From positions 1 through 64,000 of the forward strand of contig CAJYRQ010000063.1 of assembly GCA_913777465.1 (NCBI GenBank): a stretch of DNA of 64,000 nucleotides, written 5' to 3'. The DNA comes from an uncultured Chryseobacterium sp. (GTDB taxonomy: Bacteria; Bacteroidota; Bacteroidia; Flavobacteriales; Weeksellaceae). Below, in pieces: positions 42,999 to 50,805 of this stretch. The position numbers were made by a program, and so were the translations under genes. The number at the start of each line of letters is the position of its first letter. The stretch's first letter is position 1. Below the pieces are notes generated by a model. The model had not been told where the DNA came from and made no database searches. It saw only the letters and a list, made by a program, of their open reading frames with translations.

Positions 42999-43100
42999 GA
43001 GAGGAAGGTTTAAAGTTTAAGGTTCAAGGTTTAAAGTTTACGGTCAGTCAAAACCGGTTTATCTTTCAGACGCAAAGTTTTCTTTTCATTAAGCAGCCTA

Positions 43101-43406
43101 TTAAGCAGGCTCAAAGCAGGTTTTAGGAACGATCTCTTTTACAAAAACGACTCCTCTTTTCCACTGGTTTCCTTCTTTTTTCTTTACATAAAACCTAAGA
43201 TTAACCTCTTCGAAGTTCCGGTGGAAAGGTATTGGGATTCCCAAGAATCTTGTGTTTAAGAACATAAATCCAACCAGGCTGATGTAGCATTTTCCCTGAT
43301 AAAAATCCAGTTCCGTTCCCGCCGGAAGATAAGATAACAAAATACCGGGATTGATTTCGTAATTGATGATGGCCAATTTACGCCATTCCGCTTTTAAAAA
43401 GTTCAT
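43101..43406 (-). pseudogene. DUF2071 (YqjF-like) gene, 3' half missing
   Basis: The 101 residues from MNFLKAEWRKLAIINYEINPG through GVVFVKEIVPK match the N-terminal part of DUF2071 proteins, which are normally about 235-240 residues. The reading then ends abruptly in TCFEPA, just where the family continues with further strands. The following 100 bp hold low-complexity TTTAAAGTTTAAGG repeats, so the second half was deleted, not frameshifted. A TTG 16 codons upstream would overlap the SRPBCC stop but the ATG at 43406 fits the family. It may still be expressed as a fragment. Confidence 0.75.
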
Positions 43407-43450
43407 TGTGTTGGTATTAAAACTAATGAATTCAGACTTAGTATTTGTTC

Positions 43451-43906
43451 TCAATCTCCTGCTTCTGCCGTGCTTTTAATCAGCCGGTTTCTTTCAAGCA
43501 GGAATTTTTTCATGTAATTTTTAAGGAAAACGGCGTTGAATACTTTTCCGATGATTCCCAACGGCGATTCAAACTCGAAAATATCGGTCATGATGGTGTC
43601 CCGGCCTTCCTGCCTGAAAAGATGCTGGTGTTTCATGGACCGGAATGCGCCTTTCAGCATAATATCCGTAAAATGATACGGTTTCTGCATGGCGACGATC
43701 TGCGTGGTCAAAGTCTGCATGATGCCGAGGTGCCTGGCTTTCCAGGTGACGGTCTCATCCAGCTCAATGAGCCCTGATATTCTTCCGGCAATAGCTTTCT
43801 CACCTGTCCGGAAAGTTGATTTCTGATGAAGATCGATGTCCCGGGCCAAATCGAAAACTTTAGAGATGTCGGCTTCGATGCGGGTGTGTAAACGGATCAC
43901 GGACAT
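43451..43906 (-). CDS. SRPBCC-superfamily protein
   Basis: A 151-residue START-like fold protein (MSVIRLHTRIEADISKVFDLARDIDLHQKST; VTWKARHLGIMQTLTTQI; DIFEFESPLGIIGKVFNAVFLKNYMKKFLLERN). This is the ligand-binding-cavity family once annotated as cell-division-inhibitor-like. It commonly accompanies TIGR01777 genes. It likely binds a hydrophobic ligand. It lies 30 bp after the desaturase stop and is part of the GbsR-adjacent operon. Confidence 0.87.
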   Translation of the reverse strand: MSVIRLHTRIEADISKVFDLARDIDLHQKSTFRTGEKAIAGRISGLIELDETVTWKARHLGIMQTLTTQIVAMQKPYHFTDIMLKGAFRSMKHQHLFRQEGRDTIMTDIFEFESPLGIIGKVFNAVFLKNYMKKFLLERNRLIKSTAEAGD

Positions 43907-43936
43907 GTTATTTATTTTGGGTGATTTTTCTAAACT

Positions 43937-44719
43937 TTAAAAGGCCTGCTTTTTATCCAGATCCGGGAGGGCCCGGTCAATTCGTTCAGCAAGTTCCGGT
44001 AATTTAATGGTAGGAACAGCAGGAAACAGGTGATGCTCCATGTGATAAAACATGCTGAAAGTAAGCTTGTTTTTCCAGAAACCTCTTTGGGTTCTTGCGA
44101 AATGAGGATTTTCATGAGTCCCGTGGTGCACCGTCCAGACAGCGAAAAACGCCATTAAAAGTTCACCGGTAAGCATGACCAGCATATGGTAAATAAAAAT
44201 ATTCAGCCGGAAACAGATGACAATTCCTGAAAAAAGAAAAACGGACAACAACTCCAAAAACATATTTTTCCTGTAATTTTTGTTGGCTTTCTTAAAGGTA
44301 ACCCAGTGAATCAGGAACAAGTGCCGGGGACCATATAAAATGGCTCTGTACCACGTCATGGAAGCGGATTTCCCTTCGTAATCTTCTTCGGACAGACAGT
44401 ATTTGTGATGTCGGAGGTGATTGAATTTCACGGCATGCACGGAAGTCATCATCAAAATACTGTTCAGGTACATCGAAAGCCAGGTCAGGAATTTCCCCGT
44501 ACCTAATGCATTGTGGAAACCGTTGTGCACCTGCCGCAGCGCCGTTAAGAAATAAAAGCATGAAAAAGGAAGAGCTACCCAATAAAAGTCGTGCCAGGCA
44601 AGGAATAGAGAGATCAAAAGCCATGGCAGGCTGATGTTGTTTTCAATCAGCATTTCTCTAACGGAAAGAGATTTCAGATCTTTCCATTTTATTTCTCTGA
44701 TCAGTTCGGTATGGTTCAT
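43937..44719 (-). CDS. Fatty acid desaturase-family membrane enzyme
   Basis: A 260-residue di-iron membrane protein. The three His boxes are HNGFHNALG, FNHLRHHK and YHMEHHLFP, with four or more hydrophobic segments between them and a conserved VHHGTHENPHF motif. It introduces a double bond or hydroxyl group into an acyl chain or a carotenoid-like substrate; the sequence alone does not decide. It lies between the DCC protein gene (9-bp gap) and the SRPBCC gene in the same operon. Confidence 0.88.
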   Translation of the reverse strand: MNHTELIREIKWKDLKSLSVREMLIENNISLPWLLISLFLAWHDFYWVALPFSCFYFLTALRQVHNGFHNALGTGKFLTWLSMYLNSILMMTSVHAVKFNHLRHHKYCLSEEDYEGKSASMTWYRAILYGPRHLFLIHWVTFKKANKNYRKNMFLELLSVFLFSGIVICFRLNIFIYHMLVMLTGELLMAFFAVWTVHHGTHENPHFARTQRGFWKNKLTFSMFYHMEHHLFPAVPTIKLPELAERIDRALPDLDKKQAF

Positions 44720-44728
44720 GATTCGTTT

Positions 44729-45535
44729 TTAAAGGTTAATTACGATGATGACAGCCAGAATGGTCATCCTGAAAAGCGTCCAGGAAAGCGTTGGAAGCAG
44801 ACTCAATCCTAAAATTTTGCATCTCCTCATATGCTCCAGGAACATGAAGGTGACCACGGTTCCGAAATAGATAAATGCTGCCGCAACGTTCAGGTACATA
44901 AACAATCCGGGAACCAGAAGAAGGGTTCCGATGAGGGAAACGGTCATCATATTTCCGAGGTAATCCCAAAGCTTTTCTTTCAGATAGGCTTTCAGAAAGA
45001 CGGTCTGCCACAAGATCTGTCCGGCGCAGATGCCGGCTTCCCTGAAAAAATTCCGGCTTAATCCTAATTTTTCCGAAAACAGACTTAAAATAAATCCTGA
45101 AAAGACGGCAACAAAAACCAGATACGCCAGTCTGTATTTCAGATGAAAATCCGGATTACAGGCATTTGCTCCATGATCTTTTTTGGAAGGAATAATCTGT
45201 TTCCGGTTGTACGAAACAAAACAGTACAGCCTTTTAAAAAACCAGTATAAAGGTTGGATACGGGCTGTTTTTTCAAGCATCGGAAAAGAGTTGCCGATGA
45301 TCAGCAGCAGGCTGTCGAGGCCGTAGGTCACTTTGTTTTCATCGTGGTCCACCAAAGCAATTTCATTTTTTGCCCTGTTAACATCAATCCGGTTTTTAGT
45401 TTCAACACTCAATTCCGTAAAAGCTTCCCTTCTTTGCCGATCCAGCATTCCGGCGGCAATGAAGCCTTTGGAATACAGGTTGCACACCGGGCATTCGCTG
45501 TCGTAGATCAGGGTATGGTTTTTCAGCGTTTTCAT
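44729..45535 (-). CDS. DCC/DUF393-family protein with membrane domain
   Basis: A 268-residue protein. The N-terminal domain has the thioredoxin-like signature YDSECPVCNLYSKGF (DxxCxxC) typical of DUF393 (DCC). The C-terminal half has about five hydrophobic segments (for example LAYLVFVAVFSGFILSLF, TVSLIGTLLLVPGLFMYLNVA). Cytoplasmic-face thiol chemistry coupled to a membrane part is plausible; the function is unknown. It lies 43 bp downstream of the small membrane protein gene. Confidence 0.83.
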   Translation of the reverse strand: MKTLKNHTLIYDSECPVCNLYSKGFIAAGMLDRQRREAFTELSVETKNRIDVNRAKNEIALVDHDENKVTYGLDSLLLIIGNSFPMLEKTARIQPLYWFFKRLYCFVSYNRKQIIPSKKDHGANACNPDFHLKYRLAYLVFVAVFSGFILSLFSEKLGLSRNFFREAGICAGQILWQTVFLKAYLKEKLWDYLGNMMTVSLIGTLLLVPGLFMYLNVAAAFIYFGTVVTFMFLEHMRRCKILGLSLLPTLSWTLFRMTILAVIIVINL

Positions 45536-45578
45536 AAGCAGTTGTTTTTTGATTTAAATAAAATTTTAATCCTTAATT

Positions 45579-45983
45579 TTAAACCGCAAGGTTTTCATTC
45601 TTTACCATTTTATCCTTATTCATAGCATGTTTACGGCCTTTCAGGAACAGGAGCAGGTTGAGCAGCATCATAATGCCCAGGTAGATGGAGAATTTCCCGA
45701 TTTTTTCGCTCATATCCACCACCAGGCTTTCTACCGTAGTGATTTCATAAAATTCGATAATGCAGAGAGCAAAGCCGATATTCAAGAGGTAAAACCCGAT
45801 CTTGAATAATGAATTGGTAGCCATCGCAATGTCTTCTTTCTGATGGAAAATATCAATCATAAAGGTTTTTGAGTTTTTGAAAAGAAACTGTGTTACAAAT
45901 ACCGTCAGGGTAATGACGATCGGTAAATAAATCATGTACGCTGAAAAATTGTACGTTGCTGCGGTTAAGATGGTTGCTGTCAT
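45579..45983 (-). CDS. Small membrane protein, paralogue of the preceding gene product
   Basis: A 134-residue protein with three hydrophobic segments. The pattern FKIGFYLLNIGFALCIIE ... IGKFSIYLGIMMLLNLLLFLKGRK matches LLGCYYLINLGYIAISL ... IGNIMLILCVLHYLNIFTLYFLRK in the neighbour upstream, so the two are probably distant paralogues. No named family is recognised. The gene starts 6 bp after the neighbour's stop. Confidence 0.7.
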   Translation of the reverse strand: MTATILTAATYNFSAYMIYLPIVITLTVFVTQFLFKNSKTFMIDIFHQKEDIAMATNSLFKIGFYLLNIGFALCIIEFYEITTVESLVVDMSEKIGKFSIYLGIMMLLNLLLFLKGRKHAMNKDKMVKNENLAV

Positions 45984-45989
45984 AATTGT

Positions 45990-46334
45990 TTATTTTAAGG
46001 TTAAATTTTTTCTCAGGAAGTAAAGCGTGAAAATATTGAGGTAGTGCAGAACGCAGAGAATCAGCATGATGTTTCCGATGCGGATGGCTGTAACGGCCAG
46101 AACCTGCTCAAAAGAGACGATCTTTTCCCAGCTGGTAAGGCTGATGGCAATGTACCCGAGATTGATCAGGTAATAGCACCCCAGCAGAATCCGGTTGATC
46201 GTCAGGCAGAAATCCACATCATGGATGAGGTATTCCAGATAGACCGCCCCTGCCCGGTAACATCTTCTTCCTATATCCACCGTAATGTAAAAACTGATAG
46301 AAAGGAAAAGCAGATAAGATAGGATATTAAACAT
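45990..46334 (-). CDS. Small membrane protein of unknown function
   Basis: A 114-residue protein with three hydrophobic segments and short polar loops (VDIGRRCYRAGAVYLEYLIHD). It shares its spacing of helices and the GxYxLxNxG / IGxxxxxLxxLxxxNxxxLxxxRK pattern with the downstream gene product. It is probably a partner in the same membrane assembly. No known family. Confidence 0.68.
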   Translation of the reverse strand: MFNILSYLLFLSISFYITVDIGRRCYRAGAVYLEYLIHDVDFCLTINRILLGCYYLINLGYIAISLTSWEKIVSFEQVLAVTAIRIGNIMLILCVLHYLNIFTLYFLRKNLTLK

Positions 46335-46385
46335 ATAGGCTGTATTTTATATTCCGAACACTTTTTGATATGGCTTTCTGCTGTT

Positions 46386-46787
46386 CTAAAGACCGTTGGC
46401 CTTATGTTTTATTTCTTTCCTGTAATCATTTAAACAGATCAGATAATACATGAGGGCAAGAACCGGAGTTCCATACAGGGCAAAACTCATCACGTGCCTG
46501 CCATATGCTGTCCAGAACCGGTCTATTATATAAATCTCATCAACTGTTGCCAGTGAAAAAAGGGTAATGATAAAAAGCATACTGATGGTATAATAGATTG
46601 TGAAAATGATACTTTTCCGGTATGTTCTTGAAAATATTTTCCGGTTGGCACTGACCAAATGATCAAACGCAATCAGGAAATAAATAGGAATAACCAAATC
46701 TCTTGTAAATGAGGGAATACTAAACAAAAGAAGCAGGGAAACCAGCATGGACTGAAAATAAAAATCTTTGATAATAAAAGTTTTCAT
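46386..46787 (-). CDS. Small membrane protein of unknown function
   Basis: A 133-residue protein with four hydrophobic segments, ending in a basic tail (NDYRKEIKHKANGL). It is less similar to the other two small membrane proteins of the operon. It is the first full-size gene downstream of the regulator, 84 bp after the inverted repeat at 46874-46892. No family recognised. Confidence 0.65.
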   Translation of the reverse strand: MKTFIIKDFYFQSMLVSLLLLFSIPSFTRDLVIPIYFLIAFDHLVSANRKIFSRTYRKSIIFTIYYTISMLFIITLFSLATVDEIYIIDRFWTAYGRHVMSFALYGTPVLALMYYLICLNDYRKEIKHKANGL

Positions 46788-46800
46788 GGTTATTGTTTTT

Positions 46801-46863
46801 ATTAATTTTTCTGGTGAATCCCGAAATACAAAATCAGGAACAGATGGATGAATAAGTTTTTCA
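46801..46863 (-). CDS. Possible 20-residue membrane peptide
   Basis: An ATG at 46861-46863 opens MKNLFIHLFLILYFGIHQKN, then stops 13 bp before the start of the gene at 46787. It is a single hydrophobic helix with basic ends, the usual shape of a small membrane peptide. It lies directly after the candidate operator, in the leader of the operon. It may be a leader peptide or chance. Confidence 0.35.
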
Positions 46864-46873
46864 TAATTATAAA

Positions 46874-46892
46874 ATTTTCAATAATATTTGAA
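46874..46892. promoter_or_regulatory. Inverted repeat TTTTCAA-N5-TTTGAAA upstream of the operon
   Basis: TTTTCAATAATATTTGAAA lies just before the first leftward operon gene. A 19-base match with one change (TTTTCAATAATTTTTGAAA) occurs upstream of the GbsR/MarR gene itself at 47529-47548. The duplicated site suggests that the regulator controls itself and the operon. Confidence 0.65.
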
Positions 46893-46975
46893 AGTTTAAA
46901 TTAAATAAAAAAGGCGCTTGCCTTTGTTTACTTTTATCAAAGTTAAAATCTTTGACAAATTTTTGCTCATACCTG

Positions 46976-47479
46976 TTATTTCAACAGGTTGGTGATCTTC
47001 CCTACCAGCCAGTGGTCGTCGCTTTTTATCGCCAGGTCCATGATGTTGTTGATTTTCCCGGTCACGGTGCTGAAATCGTTCATCAGCTTAATGAATTCTT
47101 TAGCACCTTCCGTATCCTTGTCTTCAATGTCCTTCAGCTCTTCCAGAAAGGAAATGACCGGTTCTATTTCTCTTTTCCGGCGTTCTTTAGTAATCTGCTT
47201 AAAGAGATACCAGACATCTTTTTCAGCCACGAAATATTCTTTACGGTCTCCTTTCACGAACTCTTTCCTCACAATCCCCCAGTCCATCAATGCCCGGAGG
47301 TTCATGTTGGCATTCCCCCTGGAAATTTCCAGCTGCTGCATCACTTCGTCGGTCGAAAGCGGCTTTTCACTCGCGATCAGCAGAGCGTGAACCTGCGCCA
47401 TCGTCCGGTTAATCCCCCAATTGGTGGCGAACGTTCCCCAGGTCTGAATGTATTTTTCTTTAGCTTCCGATAGGGTCAT
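46976..47479 (-). CDS. GbsR/MarR-type transcriptional regulator
   Basis: A 167-residue regulator. The winged helix-turn-helix is WGTFATNWGINRTMAQVHALLIASEKPLSTDEVMQQLEISRGNANMNLRALMDWGIVRKEFVKGDRKEYFVAEKD, including SRGNANMNLR as recognition helix, the form seen in GbsR-like proteins. A C-terminal helical region follows. It is likely autoregulated through the palindrome at 47529-47548 and controls the downstream membrane-lipid-type operon through that at 46874-46892. In the GbsR family, choline or related compounds can be ligands; here the effector is unknown. Confidence 0.9.
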   Translation of the reverse strand: MTLSEAKEKYIQTWGTFATNWGINRTMAQVHALLIASEKPLSTDEVMQQLEISRGNANMNLRALMDWGIVRKEFVKGDRKEYFVAEKDVWYLFKQITKERRKREIEPVISFLEELKDIEDKDTEGAKEFIKLMNDFSTVTGKINNIMDLAIKSDDHWLVGKITNLLK

Positions 47480-47528
47480 TGTCTTATTGTTTCAGTTTCT
47501 TATGACAAATGTAATAATAATTTTTGAA

Positions 47529-47548
47529 TTTTCAATAATTTTTGAAAA
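47529..47548. promoter_or_regulatory. Inverted repeat upstream of the GbsR gene
   Basis: TTTTCAATAATTTTTGAAAA lies 50 bp upstream of the regulator start; its left arm overlaps a second small palindrome (TTGAATTTTCAA, 47524-47535). It is the sister site of 46874-46892. Confidence 0.65.
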
Positions 47549-47561
47549 TTAATTTTTAAAA

Positions 47562-47587
47562 AGCAGACATTCCTGGGAATGCCTACT
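47562..47587 (-). terminator. Terminator of the VWA lipoprotein gene
   Basis: AGCAGACATTCC and GGAATGCCTACT pair with two weak positions around a 2-nt loop; TTTTT follows on the minus strand. It separates this gene from the GbsR promoter region. Confidence 0.7.
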
Positions 47588-47596
47588 CTTACTATC

Positions 47597-49510
47597 TTAA
47601 TTTTTAACAATTTTAAATGTGTCCCACTGTTTACCGTATCTGCATCGCATTAAATAGATGCTCTGAGGATAAGAAGTGATATCAATACTATTTGTACCTT
47701 TCGGCAACTTCTCTTTTCTGATTAAAATTTTTCCGCTGAAATCATATACATATAACTCATCAATAACTTTATTGGATTGAATATTGAGTAAACCTTTTGT
47801 AGGATTCGGATAGATCTTTATTTTAGGTCTTTCTTCATTTTCAAGTTCAGTTTCGATCTTCTTATTGAGGTATTCATTCTTAGAGTCAGACTGGCAGGAT
47901 GGCAGGATTGACCGCTGTAGAATAAGCCTTAATAACAGTTCGTTTAATTTTTCCACTTCATAAGAATCTGTAGTCGGCTCCATATGGTTGTTGCCGATCC
48001 CGCTGTGATTGGTAAGAAAAGTATAAGTACCGTTTGTAAGCAGGGCAAAAGTTCTCATAATGTATTCCGTTTCTTTATCGGTATCACTGGCTGCCAATGG
48101 AATAATAGTAATCCCTTTTTCAGCGGCAAGCTTTATCTTTTCATATATTTTATCGATGTTTTCCTGTGAATAGTGCGGAGGGGCATCCAGGACCAGAAAC
48201 ATAATTTTAGTGGAATTGCCTTTGCTCCAGCTTAGCTTTTCAATGGAAGCGTCCAGAGCTTCGACTACTGCTTCCGGCGTGTCGCCACCACCACCGGCCC
48301 CCTGTTTTTTAATAAAATTAATCAGGTTTTCAGCTTTGTCCGTAAAATTGAATTCTCTGGTTACGTATTCATCACCCTGATCCCTGTAAAATACAGAGGA
48401 ATATCGTACATCTGTGGTATTCTGAAGTTTCTTTTCCACCTTTTTAAGGACATCCAGCAATTCTGCCTGAAGATAAGAAATTTCGTCCCCCATAGATCCT
48501 GTTGCATCTATTACGAAGGCCAGATCCAGGTTTCTTTTTGTAAGACACGGCGCATCCAAGGAGATGATGTTTTGGCCGTTTCTGAATAATTTTGCCTTAC
48601 CGGATAATATTTTCCCTTTATCGTCTGCAAATGAATACTTTCCGGATGAATATTTATGGTCCGTTCGCGGATTGATCCATAATTCAGCATTTCCTTTATT
48701 ATCAGAAATTGCCTGCCAGACAACTTTCTTTTCCTCGTTCAGAAGTTTTACTTTTTTTCCGATAACAGGTTTTCCGTTTTTATTAACGAGCTGTACAGAC
48801 ACTCTTTTATCCGGAAAAATCTTCCACCGATTTTTATATTCCGATAAAACAGGAACAGCCATGTCTTCCCAATAATTCCATTTTGAAAAATCATTTACTT
48901 CTCCGGCGGTCAATTGTCCAGCTTCCGGAAAATCTTCCGTAATTTTAGTTTTTCTGCTTTTGGCTTTTGACCTGGTAATTTTTACGCCTGAAACTTTAGA
49001 TGCCAGTTTAGCTGAAGATCTTTCTGAAGAAATTTCCATCGCTACTGCTGCTTTCGGTTTCGGGCAGCCGTTGTATTCCGGAAGTCCGGGAACGGTCGGG
49101 CAGGCATCATCTTTATCGAGGATTCCGTCGCCATCGGTATCAGGCCACGGGCAGCCGTTGTTTTCAGCAGGTCCTGCTACATCAGGGCACGCATCGTCTT
49201 TATCGATAACGCCGTCGCCATCAGTATCGGGCCATGGACAGCCGTTGTTCTCTATAGGTCCGGGAACATCCTTACACTGATCGTCCTTGTCGGGAATCCC
49301 GTCTACATCCACATCCGGCCACGGACATCCCTTATTTTCCACCGGCCCCGGAACGTCCGGGCATTTATCACGTCCGTTTTTAATGCCGTCCTGGTCTATA
49401 TCTTTTTTGAGACTCAGTTTAGGGGAAGCCTGATCCTGTTCCGAAACGGTTTTGGTTTTACAACCCTGTAAAATCATCAGCGACAGTATGGTTATTGCTG
49501 TTTTTTTCAT
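47597..49510 (-). CDS. Lipoprotein-like VWA protein with TSP3 repeats and T9SS sorting domain
   Basis: A 637-residue protein. A lipobox LQGC ends at Cys17. Four thrombospondin type 3-like repeats follow (about 38-152; D-x-D-x-DG...D-x-C-x-x-V-x-G...E-x-x-GCP), predicted to bind calcium. After a linker and a small beta domain ([22 protein letters not shown]), a von Willebrand A domain starts near 328 with a MIDAS-like DATGSMG. The end ([18 protein letters not shown]...FKIVKN) is a type A T9SS sorting domain. A lipobox and a T9SS signal on one protein is unusual. It is probably at the cell surface, perhaps adhesive. A terminator separates it from the anti-sigma gene. Confidence 0.88.
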   Translation of the reverse strand: MKKTAITILSLMILQGCKTKTVSEQDQASPKLSLKKDIDQDGIKNGRDKCPDVPGPVENKGCPWPDVDVDGIPDKDDQCKDVPGPIENNGCPWPDTDGDGVIDKDDACPDVAGPAENNGCPWPDTDGDGILDKDDACPTVPGLPEYNGCPKPKAAVAMEISSERSSAKLASKVSGVKITRSKAKSRKTKITEDFPEAGQLTAGEVNDFSKWNYWEDMAVPVLSEYKNRWKIFPDKRVSVQLVNKNGKPVIGKKVKLLNEEKKVVWQAISDNKGNAELWINPRTDHKYSSGKYSFADDKGKILSGKAKLFRNGQNIISLDAPCLTKRNLDLAFVIDATGSMGDEISYLQAELLDVLKKVEKKLQNTTDVRYSSVFYRDQGDEYVTREFNFTDKAENLINFIKKQGAGGGGDTPEAVVEALDASIEKLSWSKGNSTKIMFLVLDAPPHYSQENIDKIYEKIKLAAEKGITIIPLAASDTDKETEYIMRTFALLTNGTYTFLTNHSGIGNNHMEPTTDSYEVEKLNELLLRLILQRSILPSCQSDSKNEYLNKKIETELENEERPKIKIYPNPTKGLLNIQSNKVIDELYVYDFSGKILIRKEKLPKGTNSIDITSYPQSIYLMRCRYGKQWDTFKIVKN

Positions 49511-49590
49511 GTTTATTATTTTTTGATCAATGTAAATTAAATTCCCTTTAAAGATGATGTAAAAATCTGAAAAGGTTGCAGCAGGATTTA

Positions 49591-49622
49591 AAAAAAGAAA
49601 TTTCCGGGGAAATTTCTTTTTT
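49591..49622 (-). terminator. Perfect terminator hairpin after the anti-sigma gene
   Basis: AAAAAAGAAATTTCC and GGAAATTTCTTTTTT are perfect 15-bp arms around GG. It lies about 40 nt after the anti-sigma stop, so the sigma/anti-sigma pair is a separate unit from the VWA gene. Confidence 0.85.
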
Positions 49623-49663
49623 CAGAGGTATGGTGAATGGTATCAGTTTCAGATTTTAGTACA

Positions 49664-50794
49664 TTATTTTTGGGTAGGGTTTTCCTGAAGCAGCTTTTTC
49701 AGCCTCCGCTTTTCTTTTGCAGAAATGTCTTTGGTTTCCACTACGATGACGTCGTTGACTGCTTTGTTTCCAAAAAGAGCGGTGGCCTTTTCCCCTTTGA
49801 AAACCTGCATGGATTCGATTTTTTTGGGATCGAGCTTAATGAAAATTTCCTGAGTGGTTACTACCCCATCTATGATAAACAAAGGATTTTTACTCAGTTG
49901 CGAAGATCTCTGGCAGCTGATGGAAATATCTACCTTTCCGGAACCCGGTGTTTCTGAAATCGAATTGATGTTTACCCCTGAAGCTTTTCCCCGGATCATC
50001 ATGGAAACTTCCTTGTTGGCAATCCTGCTGGCGGTGAGTTTATTTTTATCACCTGAAGCAGAAGCGGTAAGATTGTTCCGGAACGAACCGCTTTTATTAT
50101 AGGCTAAAATTTCAGGTTCCTGATTATCGTTTCTGTAAGCCAGGGAACGGTTTGGATAAATGGCTTCCGCGGTATCGACAACGGTATTCAGTCCGGATAT
50201 TTTCTTTTCCGAAGGAGAAGCGGCCGAAAGCTCCTGAACCATGGAAGCTTTTTCCTTTCTGATGCCCATGGCAATAATTTCCTCGGTATTCCGGCGTTCT
50301 GCCTGTTCCATGATCAGTTTATTGTCCGAAGCAGTTGCCAGTGGAGAAGCCGATGATAAAGGCATTACCGAAACCGGAGCAGCTGGATCAGGAACGTTTA
50401 TTTCCCGAACTTTCCGGTAGGCTATTTTTGAAGCCGGGGATTTCCGGATCTCTTCCAAAATATTTGTCTTTACAATACTGTCTGTTTTCCGGATCCGCAC
50501 AGGTATTTCTGCCGGCTGATTCTTTTGGGAAACAGTCTGCTGTGCGATGGTCTGCTGAGGAGACACGGTATTTTCCTTTTTATTGCTGAAATAAAATATA
50601 CCGGAAGCAATCAGAAGGCTGGCGGCAATGCCGTAAGGAATCCAGAGACCGGTGGCTTTTCTTTTTTTCTCTTCCTTTTTATCCAACTTCTCCTCCACTT
50701 TGCCCCACACTTTATCAAACCCCGGGAAAGTCGCAGGTTCTTCCAGGGTTTTGGAAGCTTCGTTGAATGTTTTATCTATATTGTTGTTTTCCAT
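49664..50794 (-). CDS. Membrane anti-sigma factor with TonB-plug-like C-terminal domain
   Basis: A 376-residue protein. The first 45 residues are cytoplasmic (DKTFNEASKTLEEPATFPGFDKVWGKVEEKLDKKEEKKRK), followed by one membrane helix (about 48-68, GLWIPYGIAASLLIASGIFYF) and a long low-complexity periplasmic stretch. The last 110 residues resemble the plug of TonB-dependent receptors (VSMMIRGKASGVNIN; NPLFIIDGVVTTQEIFIKLDPKKIESMQVFKGEKATALFGNKAVNDVIVVET). The typical Asp/Glu-rich anti-sigma zinc motif is absent. Its start lies 11 bp after the sigma gene stop. It presumably tethers the sigma factor; the plug-like part could receive a signal from an outer-membrane receptor. Confidence 0.78.
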   Translation of the reverse strand: MENNNIDKTFNEASKTLEEPATFPGFDKVWGKVEEKLDKKEEKKRKATGLWIPYGIAASLLIASGIFYFSNKKENTVSPQQTIAQQTVSQKNQPAEIPVRIRKTDSIVKTNILEEIRKSPASKIAYRKVREINVPDPAAPVSVMPLSSASPLATASDNKLIMEQAERRNTEEIIAMGIRKEKASMVQELSAASPSEKKISGLNTVVDTAEAIYPNRSLAYRNDNQEPEILAYNKSGSFRNNLTASASGDKNKLTASRIANKEVSMMIRGKASGVNINSISETPGSGKVDISISCQRSSQLSKNPLFIIDGVVTTQEIFIKLDPKKIESMQVFKGEKATALFGNKAVNDVIVVETKDISAKEKRRLKKLLQENPTQK

Positions 50795-50805
50795 TGTGTT
50801 TTTAT

